From: Trileptium ribeirensis
Taxonomy: Eukaryota; Nematoda; Enoplea; Enoplida; Thoracostomopsidae
DNA: 64,000 nt
NCBI GenBank assembly: GCA_030248225.1
Contig: JASANE010000291.1
Coordinates: forward strand, 1 to 64,000
Direction of reading: 5' to 3'
The position numbers were made by a program, and so were the translations under genes. The notes beneath the pieces are model-generated. The model searched no databases. It was not told where the DNA came from and saw only the letters and a list, made by a program, of their open reading frames with translations. Shown in pieces: positions 1-10,000 of the stretch. Each line of letters starts with the position of its first letter. Position 1 is the stretch's first letter.

Positions 1-1270
1 ATGTACGGAACGGTTTCGTGCTGCTCTTGCGGGGTGAAACGAGCCCGGAGCTTGTAGATGTGTCCGCGGAGTCTGTCGTCGGCATTGCCGGTTAATGAAA
101 AAAAATTCGAAGTTAAAGAAAAAGCGTCAGTGGAAGACGCAATGTCAAACGGGGGGGGGTAAATGTTACGAAAGAAACAAAAAGGGTATGAACACAAAAC
201 CGGGAAATTAAACAAATATGGTTGTACGCTCAAGAGGCAAAGTCATGGGCCTCGGCCTGTGGTGTGAAAGGGTTCACCACTCAAAACGTTTCCAGCTGGT
301 CTTTTGAGGACGCTTCCATATTTTGTTTTGGGAGCATCAATGTAAGATGCTTAACGAACACCCGGGCATGTTAGGGGTCTACCAGGCTCAAAATCCTGAA
401 AATACCTATACATCCCTGGTTGGTCACCTATTCTTTTATTATATCCCTCCCTCCCCTGGGTTTCTGTTCTTCCTTGTTTTCTCCTTTTCAGTTCTTTTCG
501 TTTCTTTTAATGCTAATTTGCGTAAATAGCATTTGTTTTTCGTTTTCAGTTTCATTTTCTTTGCTTTTGTTCAGTCCAGGTTTTGCTTTCATCATGTTAG
601 TTGAGGTATAGCGGACGAAAAATAACCACACTTCACATTTTTCTATGTACACAGATACGCGACGCAGCTTTGGGAATTTTCGTACGACTATTACATCCGA
701 CACACATTAGTTTATTCGTGTGTTTTATGTTGGTTTATCTTTATGAAGGATCACTTAGCTAATAGTTATGGCGTTTGAATTATAAACATGAACTTATGCT
801 AATTTTGTGATTGATTGCCGAGTTTGTGTTTAAAGATTTGGCTTTCGCTTTCCACATTGATTAGAGGTTTTAATGTTCGGAGCCTGGAATTGATTGGACT
901 CCCAATTGGAAAGGATTTATGAACCGATTGCGAGAGTAAATGTGTGCCTTGTTCTAACCAGAAATTAACGTTGAGTGGCAAAAATTGACTGCATAAATAG
1001 GTATATTATTACGTTAGCAATTACATAATAGTGATACTAATTTTCCGTTATAAAAATCGAGAGAGTACGAGCGTAACAGTAAAAGTATAACAGGTCCCAT
1101 TAGAGTTCCAAGTCTACACCGTAGCTGAGAAAGTATTCTGTAGAGTTAATCGGGAAGGAAATACGTGAGCATATCCTTGGGAGAGGGGGAGTTCGTGACG
1201 TAGGCAATCAGACCAAGTAATTAATTTCACTAGATAGTAGCTGCAAACTACTAACTAGTTATAGATCGAG
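1..1270. other. Unassigned leading region
   Basis: I see no coding region with recognisable homology. The stretch is AT-rich, with a run of ten G near 156-165. Open frames of 60-71 codons occur on both strands, which is about what chance gives in DNA of this composition. Confidence 0.5.
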
Positions 1271-1370
1271 TCTAGCTATCTGTCCGGAAGCGGGAACGTT
1301 AATATAAGGGCACGTAATCAGCGTATATGTAAGACCCTAGGGTAAGTTATTTAAATAAACCTACTGGTCT

Positions 1371-1660
1371 AACCGTCCGGAAGGCTTCGTACAAACCCAC
1401 AAGGATGTAATAGTTTATCAGGATCCTTCAGTAAGTCTTCCGGATACTGTTGGCTCTAACGAAACTACTAGCGTAAATCTAAGGACAAGGTTAAGGTAAT
1501 TAAATAAAAATAAGGGTTTAGCCGTCCGGAAGGCTTCGTACAAACCTCACAAGAGGAAAGCTTAAGGAAACTATTAGTGTAAATCTAAGGGAAAGGTTAA
1601 AGTACTTAAATAAAGTTTTAGCCGTCCGGAAGGCTTTGTACAAACCTCAAAAGAGGAAAA
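1371..1660. repeat. Tandem repeats with GCCGTCCGGAAGGC core
   Basis: Three copies of a GC-containing core (consensus GCCGTCCGGAAGGCTTCGTA followed by CAAACCTCACAAGAGG) start near 1371, 1519 and 1619, so spacing is about 148 and 100 bp. The AT-rich sequence between them also repeats: a GTAAATCTAAGG motif is followed by AAGGTTAA and then AAATAAA before two of the cores. These are diverged tandem units. They belong with the larger array that follows, because the same TAAATCTA lead-in precedes the CAGCCATTCGGGGGC cores there. Confidence 0.7.
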
Positions 1661-2039
1661 GTAATCAATACCTAACCTAAAGCTAACTTACCAAATAACT
1701 ATTTAGAATAATAGTGCGCTCAACCCTGAGTTCGAGAAAGTTTAAAAAGCAAGGCTCACTCAACCAAAATCGAAGTGAAACGAATCAAAATCTTAGCGAA
1801 ATTGTAACGTTGCACATTTGAAGCTAGCTGCTAAAAGTATTTGAAAATTAGTAGGAATCTGTGGTATACATAGTGGGGTCTAACGTGGTTTAAAATTAAC
1901 CCGACGTGTAACGAGCTATTGACGTATTATACTAATTCCGTATAAACATTATAACTTTGGCTTTCTTGGTTTTATGCTGAAACGGCCTATTGAGCAAATC
2001 GAAGTAGACCCGCCGCAGTAGTACGCGGAGTAAAGTAAA

Positions 2040-4470
2040 GGACCTAACCTAGTTTTCCGCCGGCATACTACTGGGCACGCGTACGAACACCACATCTTCG
2101 AGTGACGAATCCCCTACCATTTTTAATTCCGATAGCCATCATAATAAAATTTACCCTCCAACCAACCACTCCCATCAAAACATGAAAAAATAACATATGT
2201 ATTATATACGGGTTCACGCAAAGAATTGCGCTTAGTATATTTGTTTTGTTTTAATTGATTTCGTGTCTCAAGATTACCAAGTAATAAGCATCAATAGTGA
2301 CGTGGAATTGTCTTACGTTTTACCGTGGAGATATCTTACTGATAGCGAGAGACGTTAAACTTTCACCTTGCTTAATGTTATTGCGCGTATCTTCTGGCTA
2401 TGGTTAATGATTGTTGCAAGACTTCACAAATAAGTAATTTTAATGAGATTAATAAGTATCTTAGTAATACTTATTCTTCCTTGTAAAACTTGAAGCGGCA
2501 ATAACGTGCTTAATAGGAGTGGCACCGTATTAACTATACTAGTTAATAATACGTAAAAATTTCGGCCCAAGTGTCGAGTGAGAAAGCTAGGGCGAGGAGA
2601 AAAAACGGGTCCGTGGGCAGTAGCGCCACTTGCTGGGTGCGGCAGCCATTCGGGGCGGCTCAACAAGGGGCGTTAGTCTTGAGAATACTGGTTGAGTAAA
2701 GGGTTGGATTCGATTACCTGTTCGAGCCTGCAGTAGATCTCAAATACTTATTTTGGGCCAGCCATTCAGGGGCCTGGAATCTCTCCTGTATACGGCAGCC
2801 ATTCGGGGTCTGCACAGAGTAAGAGACTTCAACTCATTAGTAGTCGACTGTGAGAGTTCATCGTAAGTAGCCAGACAGCCATTCGGGGGCGACTACAAAT
2901 CATAATATAACAGGAATTTAGTAGTGTAAATCTATGGCTCAGGTTGAGCTAATTAACTCTGCAATCGCCCCAGCCATTCGGGAGTCGATTGTATGAACTC
3001 ATAAGAGCTTTACTACAGTAATCGATAACTTTAAAGTAACCGGTGCTCGCGCAGGCTTAACCCATAAATAAAGACCTTACTAGCTTAAATCTAGGTCCAA
3101 GGTTCAGCTATTCAGATAAACGTGCGTCGTCAGCCATTTGGGGGCGGTCGTATAAACCTAAGTACATAATCTAAGTTGAGCTAATAGGATCTAGGGTCGA
3201 AACACCGGAGTGTAGTAGTACCGACTAGTAACAATATCTAGAGGAAGGCAAAACGTATCTGGTGTTTAAAATAGAGTGATCAGCGAGTAACGTTACTAAT
3301 GAAAAGTATTGCGGAAAGCGATGTACGGGTGAACTCTAGTTGCTCAAATAGCCCAAGCTTGTCACAGCCTACGGGTGATAAGTGCTCAAATATCGAGCCT
3401 TAATTATTTTATTCGGTGTTATTATTCGCTACGTGTTTGATAATCTAGTACCTGAGCTGGAGTGATCGAACTGAGCAAGAGGCACGCGGCTACGCGAAAT
3501 ATAGGACACGACCACTGATCACGCAGACAAAGACGAGCGCCAACTTAACGTCGATCGGTATACTACTGGCCACACCTCGGACCACAATCTTTCGGTGACG
3601 ATCCCAGTCTATTTTTAATACCGATGGACGTCATAAGGAATAACACCCATCCAACCCCTACCCCCGTGCAAACAGAATTAACAATAGGGTCTATTAAATT
3701 AGAAACGACTAAGGTTTTTAAATTTGGGTTTTTCATTTTTTTATTTATTTATTGGTCGCTAAAATCTTACTTTGGGCTTTTGTTTCGTAAAATTTTATTT
3801 GCGTAACACTTAACTTAAGCGTAACCTAATTTGCATATTTTTAAACAGTTATTAAGCTTAGCAACAGCTAATCTGAACTTAACCGGTTGTCACTCAAACG
3901 GTAACTTCTAAACCTAGGTTAAGGTACTTACACAAACGTAAGTCGTCAAGCATTCGGAGGCGGTCGTATAAACCTCATAAGAGGCGTAGTAAAATATTAC
4001 GTAACCGAAACTTACCGTTAATAAACCGTAGGGACGAGTTAACTCAGTGCGATAGTGACCGAAGAGTGACAATATCTAGTCAAGCGAAAGTGTCCGGTGT
4101 TTTAAAAGCGAGATTTATAACGTTGATACTAAAGAATTGTATCGGGTCTCTAGTTATCGTTGCTCAATAATGTGCCTTAACATTTTATCTAATTTTGTAA
4201 TAAACATTGTTCACTAAGCGTTTGGTGCACATCTATCTGCATTGTGAGTGCTTCGGACTTAGTCACGCCGCAACGCGAAATATAGGGCACAAAGACTGAT
4301 CATGATTAAGAAAGACCCGTGTCATTAAAACTGCCCCACCGGCATACTACTGGCCACACGTCGGACCGCACAACTTTTGCTGACAAATCCCGTCCCCATT
4401 TAACTTCCGATAGCCGTCATAGCAAAAGTACCCACCAAACCCTACCCCCATCTAAACGAAATAAAATAAC
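2040..4470. repeat. Higher-order tandem array with three 130-bp conserved blocks
   Basis: A block beginning CGGCATACTACTGGCCACAC starts near 2060, 3555 and 4339, and each copy continues for about 130 bp through GACGAATCCC and TTCCGATAGCC to an AT-rich end. Between blocks, a second core (CAGCCATTCGGGGGC, often followed by GGTCGTATAAACCT) recurs near 2642, 2759, 2796, 2876, 2971, 3131 and 3949. Segments near 3190-3540 and 4030-4320 match each other (CAATATCTAG, GCGAAATATAGG, ACTGATCA), giving one clear repeat period of about 785 bp. The last block ends about 200 bp upstream of the reading frame at 4671. Tandem monomers just upstream of a retroelement's first ORF are known for the 5' UTRs of some LINEs, so that is my preferred reading. 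A satellite hit by a LINE, or LTR-like or Penelope-type terminal repeats, are alternatives. Confidence 0.65.
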
Positions 4471-4670
4471 ATAATGACCACGATTTTGTGTAAAGTAGGA
4501 CAAATTATCAACAAAATAAAAGTGATCAGTATTTTTCGAAAACCCAAAATTAATCCCCAATCCTAAATAAGATAGAAACCAAACTATAATTTACTTATAC
4601 GGTAGCAACAATTAGTAGGCCACATAATCAGGACGTTTTATGCAAGCTTGTTTAAATTGAAAATACTAAA

Positions 4671-5105
4671 ATGCCATTTCAGAGAACATCATCTAGTACG
4701 ACAACTCAGAAAGAATCGACATCGAAGAATGTCGAAAAGGCGCAAGAAAGAACGGCAAACCCGAGCACAACGAGAGAACTTGAAGAGATAATGCGGGAGT
4801 TTGATACAAATGCACCAGAGCCAAAAAGACAAGAACAAAACCAAGACAAAAGAAACCTGCAAGAAACATTTGCCGAAACGTTCCAAAAAGAAGCAAGCAT
4901 CTATCAACTATTCGCAACACTAGAAGATGGTCAAAAAGAAATTCGAGAAACGATACAAAGATTACAACAAAAAGAAAAGCAACTGCAGTTTATAAAGAAG
5001 CACACAGCCCTGACTAAAGAACTTCAACAAATATGTCAAAGCTTCGATGAAGACGAACCGGAGATGATGATATCCAGCAGGCGGAAGTATGCGATATCCG
5101 GCTAA
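4671..5105 (+). CDS. Charged coiled-coil protein, possible LINE ORF1
   Basis: The frame encodes 144 residues rich in Glu, Gln, Lys and Thr. Residues 1-35 are Ser/Thr-rich and probably disordered. About residues 60-125 look like a coiled coil, with segments such as EIRETIQRLQQKEKQLQFIK. There is no zinc knuckle, RRM, signal peptide or membrane segment. It lies about 200 bp after a tandem-repeat array and about 400 bp before a broken APE-like endonuclease on the same strand. That order (5' repeats, ORF1, ORF2 endonuclease) fits the 5' half of a non-LTR retrotransposon, so I infer a short ORF1 product. The biased composition argues against a chance frame, but I recognise no specific family. It could instead be a small host gene. 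Confidence 0.45.
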   Translation: MPFQRTSSSTTTQKESTSKNVEKAQERTANPSTTRELEEIMREFDTNAPEPKRQEQNQDKRNLQETFAETFQKEASIYQLFATLEDGQKEIRETIQRLQQKEKQLQFIKKHTALTKELQQICQSFDEDEPEMMISSRRKYAISG

Positions 5106-5489
5106 AACCTGGATATGGGCTGAAGAGCGTGCTAGTCAAAAACCGCAGATGAAGCAGACCTTCGGCGTGCGATTCGCGTAGCTGTGCCAGCGACTAGAAG
5201 CTTATGAAGTGTTTTAGAATCGGTGATTGCAGATAAATCCAATGCCTTGCGGTTTGACCATGAAAGGTCAAAGGCTAAGGGAGAACTCTCCTTACAGAAA
5301 AATTGCTTCAGGCGCGACGAACCTGATTCTAGCCCAGTCAAGAACCATTCTATTGAAATGAATCTACAAAGTTTAACTAATACTGCTATGGCGTCTCCGG
5401 TAGGTGATAAGTGGACAAGGGTCAGTGCTATCTAATACCTTAACTCATAAGCTTCCAAAGCCTTCGAATATTTGCTCATGAAATATTCG

Positions 5490-6280
5490 CTCTATGTTCC
5501 ATTTAGGTTCTAGCGAACTTATAACTAAGTCTCTTTGCGAATGCCAAGTGCAGATTGCGTGCTTATCCGAAATACGCCTCCTAGGAGAAGGTACAATGTT
5601 CATGACAGCTCCTGAACTAACAGGTATTACAACATTCCCATCAAGTTATAAATTATTCTTCTCCGGACCTACTGGTGGTAGTGGCCAACGAGGACTTTGT
5701 GTTGCAGTTAACACAAAGTGGCAAACTGCTGTTACATCATGGTAACCCGTATCGGACCGAATCTGCTTAATTCGCATGGATACATAGCTATTCGCCACTA
5801 CTATTATCTCTCGCTATTCACCGACTGATCCTTCTGACATAGAAACAAAAAATGATTTCGCTCGACTGCTTGCAAACAGTAGAATGGTCTGATTTCGTAA
5901 TAGTTGCAGGCGATTTCAATGCAACTATAGGTCGTGAGCAACAATGTATTGGTAAACACAGCATTGATGGCAACAGGAACGATAACCGAAATAGATTCAT
6001 GTCGTTCCTCTCATACTATTAGCTTATGGCTGTCAATACAAGATTTCGACATAAGCGCAGACACCTAGATACATGGTCGTCAAATGATGGAAGAACAAAA
6101 AAGCATATGGATTTCATCTGTTTGGGACAGCGCTGGATCTCAGCTGCTACAAGTTGTCGCTCATATTGGGTCCTTCGCACTCTACAGACCATGCATTATT
6201 AACCACTATAACTACCAATATCCATCGGAGTACAAAAGCGGCTATTGTACCGTGGCGCGAACAGTATTTCGCCCCCGTTT
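5490..6280 (+). pseudogene. Broken APE-type endonuclease of a LINE (ORF2 N-terminus)
   Basis: Translations in two frames match the endonuclease/exonuclease/phosphatase domain of non-LTR retrotransposons, including copies annotated as craniofacial-development-protein-like. About 5540-5700 gives CQVQIACLSEIRL and then LFFSGPTGGSGQRGLCVAV; near 5812-5850 the same frame gives RYSPTDPSDIETKNDF. A +1 shift is then needed for VIVAGDFNATIGREQ (5895-5940, the catalytic GDFN motif), NTRFRHKRRHLDTWSSNDGR (about 6035-6100) and MDFICLGQRW. There are several stops and at least one frameshift, so it is dead. No reverse transcriptase follows; recognisable similarity fades by about 6280. The element thus keeps a 5' part and lacks its 3' part, the reverse of normal LINE truncation. 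Confidence 0.75.
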
Positions 6281-6976
6281 GTAGAGGAAATAGTTATTGT
6301 TTAAAGCCACCAGAACTGTCAAAAAATTATATGCATGATATATACAGATGTAATGTCAGATATACTATTCAGCATGTCCTTTTCCAAGATCTTTGAACTC
6401 CGCAGGACTTTCGCATATCGCCGCGTAAATTTTAGCTTCAACCAGGCTTGTCGCTTCCAACTCCACCAAGTATTCTGTGGTGACATTTTTGAATTAATAG
6501 CTTTAAAAACGGTGGACAAGTATTAATGCTGCTTTTATATCCACTTTATATAATAAAATTCATAGTAATGTGCAGTGTGTTCTGCTGCACGAAACAGTTT
6601 TCTGTATTCAAACAACTCATATGCAAAACAACGGCATACATGGAGATGTAAATGCAATTATAAGAACCACAAGGCTCGAGGCACTGTTACGCGCCCATCT
6701 AACTTGAGTACGAAATCTCTAGGTACTTTTGGTTCCCCCAGGTTGGAGTTAGGGGGCAGTGTTATAGGCTGCCATGTGCTGTTTCGATTCTGTAGAGGAG
6801 CCAGTTAATTAGGACAAAAATTTGTCCAGCACAAGTTGAAAATTATTTATATAATTTGAAATTGGCTAAACTATACCGTTCGTAACTCTGACGGAAATAC
6901 TCTTTAATATATAGGTAAAGTGTAGTTTTATCTGAGCAGTATTTAATTGATGTCTTTTTGATAACGTAATATAAGG
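6281..6976 (+). other. ARP2 upstream region and probable 5' UTR
   Basis: This gap lies between the LINE relic and the ARP2 start codon. It contains AT-rich segments such as TATTTATATAAT near 6844, but no TATA box or initiator that I can place with confidence. The start context at 6977 is ATAAGGATGG, with G at +4. A promoter is expected within or just before this stretch, or further upstream if a 5' UTR intron exists. Confidence 0.35.
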
Positions 6977-7024
6977 ATGGACAGTCAAGGAAGAAAAATA
7001 GTTGTCGTGGACAATGGTACAGGA
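6977..7024 (+). CDS. ARP2: ARP2 exon 1 (residues 1-16)
   Basis: It encodes [16 protein letters not shown], the start of the actin fold with the first phosphate loop (DNGTG). The donor is GTAAGT at 7025, phase 0. Intron 1 is 3764 bp and carries repeat families A and B. Confidence 0.95.
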
Positions 7025-10000
7025 GTAAGTAATTTGTCATTATATGTACAGACAATATTTTCTCGTATATTGCTAAACATCATTATGAAATTATATATGT
7101 ACGCTGTTATCTAAAACATTATATATATTTTCATGTTTTTCTATGGAATTCCTGAAACAAAATTAACATTTGGTCTTAATTTTTTGTATATTCTCTTGAC
7201 CCAACAGTTTCGGGGAACATTCATATTGATAATGTGTGGCCATTTGCACGGTTTTTCGTGATTTTGGTATTCGATTCTGTGACATATTCTCACAGAAACT
7301 TTTTTTACATTGATGGCATGTTATTGCTGAATGCGAGCGTCAGAACAGAGCTTTCTTTTATAAGTTTTCAAGAACGCTCAATACGATAGTATTACAGTCG
7401 GTGATCATCTGTTACTGTATGATGTCATTAAGGGCTGTGGGTGGTCTTTAGGGTCGTACCATTTTCACACAAGACATTTTAAGTAGCACACAAACAGCAG
7501 TAAAACTAATATTTCTTAGCGGCCATGCTCGCTTATTTTGCACTCGCTTGCTAGATACTATTTGAAGCAGAGCGAAGCGAGTTTTCAATGAGTGTGCAAC
7601 GGGGGAACCGTAAAAATTACTTTTTTCCTCTGTCGCTGTCATTCATAACTCATTTTGTGGTTGATGGGTTTAGGTAAATTATTTAGCAAGAGATGACGAT
7701 GTACCCTACAGGTGAATGCGAACAGCTCCGACACCGTCTTATGGGTCAATATAGCAAAAACATTTTTAATGTCAAATCTATCCATACTAGTACCAGTGTT
7801 TCGCAACCCATATGTCGCCACATAGGCTTTGCGTCGACGGTGATTACGGAATCAGCTCATCGAAGTAAGCAAAATTATCTGTAGGCCCGAATATATTTCA
7901 ACGACCCTTTGCTGGAAGTGTTAGTCTTTTCAAATTCCGTAATAATATTGCGTTTTTACCTTATAATGGCTGTTTATTGGGTTATAGAGCGCACTGGTTA
8001 CGACGGTTTAACTATCTAGAGTTTAACTTGACTGTATTATGTATAAATTTTCCACCACTCTCTAGGGCGTTAGGTGGACGAAAAGGATTTCCGAACTGTA
8101 GCGTGTTTTCATTTGTTTGGTTATGTATTGCAGCAGCGCAATATATATATATATAGGGGAATAACCGGAACCGTCCATTGTAACTGGAATCGAAACCTGG
8201 TCCTCGAAACATATAATAAAACAGATGAATGGAGAAATGGGGGCACAGTGGATTTAAAATGTATTAAAAACTAGTCGGTAGTGGAACTACATTTGTGAGC
8301 GGAGCTTGGGCTGTGGCACTACGAATGTAGGTACATACGCAATTTTATGTTCTTCAAATAACTACATTGCATAGGGCTTTATAAATGGTAAAAATATTAT
8401 ATTTGAATTCTTTGACCCAAAAAACCTGTAATGGTTTGATCGAAAGGATTATATTTCAATAAATAACACAAATATTTCAAAATTCTCTATTTTAGTTGCA
8501 TAAGCTTAACTAATTAGCTAATTACTAATTAACCACTCAAAATTTTTTATTCCCAAATATCAGGTGCACACTCTGAGAGGATAGGCTTTCAAACAAAAAG
8601 TTTTTTAAAATCGGTTCAGTGGTTCTTGAGATCCGTCGGACTGAACGAACTAACGAACGGACGGACATCGACCTTTTTAATCCCAGACAGAAAATAAAAA
8701 CGCTTCGCTTCGCTCCGCTCCATAACTTTTACATAAAGCTTAATGTATTGCGATTGCATTATTGCTTCTCTGTAACCTTGATGAGACTGAGAAAGCTAAT
8801 AATGTTTATTTGTCGATCAATATGTTGGTTTTTAGACCCCTATAGCAAAAAATGTCTTCCACTATATAGCACTGCTTAAATTGTGTCAAACTGAGAGTGC
8901 TTGTAACTAAACATGCTTGCATGTGGCGTAAACTAAACACCTTGGTTCTGTCTTCCATCGTCTCCCTTTACTACACATACGTTTGCTGCATGTTATTCTG
9001 TAGTAAACTTAGAATCATTGATTTATATGGTTCTAAGAGAAAACAAATGAAGGTATATTATAATTTTCTGGTTAGTGATCAGAGACTTTTGTGTAGCCCT
9101 ACTGTAATTATGTGCCCTACTTCTGTTTCACACGGTAATTTCCTGAGTTAATCTTTTCTTTTGTTTGGTTGTATTGGAACTTAATCATTATGTATATTAC
9201 ATATGTTTGGACCACAGATGAATCAAAAATGTGGGAAATTTCAAAAATATTTTTAAACCGAAATTCCGGTTCCGGTATGGTTTTGCGTTTTGACGGAACC
9301 GCAACCGGAACACGATTTTCGTCGGAACCGGAACCGAAATTGCAGTTACCCCATGATATATGTATATATTATTTATATACTATGCCTTTTCATATGTTTT
9401 CATTTGGTATAGGGTCTATGAGCTCGATTTACGGAATGTTGTGTGTCTTGAGTAGCTTGGTTATGTACTGGGTGGGTCAGGAATTATGTGTATATAGTTT
9501 TTTGTTTACGGTAGGCTGAATACGATGGTGTGGTTATATAGAGAACAGCACAAACACTTCAACTGAAGCATCAGAGCTGCAAGTTACACTCATGAATGTG
9601 GTTCTCGGCCTTTTGGTGCTTGAAAATAATAGGATTTTGGTGACATATTGATCAGAGATAGATGTTGACATCTTGGATTCTGCGACATCGTGCCAAGATT
9701 AACGTTTTATTGAGCGGAGCTCGGCAAAGCCGAACGAAGCGTTTTTATTTTTTGTGTGGGAGTAAAAAGGTCGATGTCCGTCCGTTCGTTCGTTCGGTCC
9801 GAACTACTGAACGGATTTTAAAAAACTTTTTTTGTTTGAAAGCCTATCATGTCAGAGTGTGCACCTGATATTTGGGATTAAAAAATTTTGTGTGGTTAAT
9901 TAGTAATTAGCAAATTAGTTAATTTTATGCAGCTAAAATAGAGAATTTTGCAATATTTGTGTTATTTATTGAAATAGAATCGTTTCGATCAAACCATTAC

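Noticed and set aside
9169..9519. 116-codon frame in ARP2 intron 1
   Set aside because: It runs over the end of family B and depends on the GGAACC repeat composition; no domain is recognisable and the family copy has a different frame structure.
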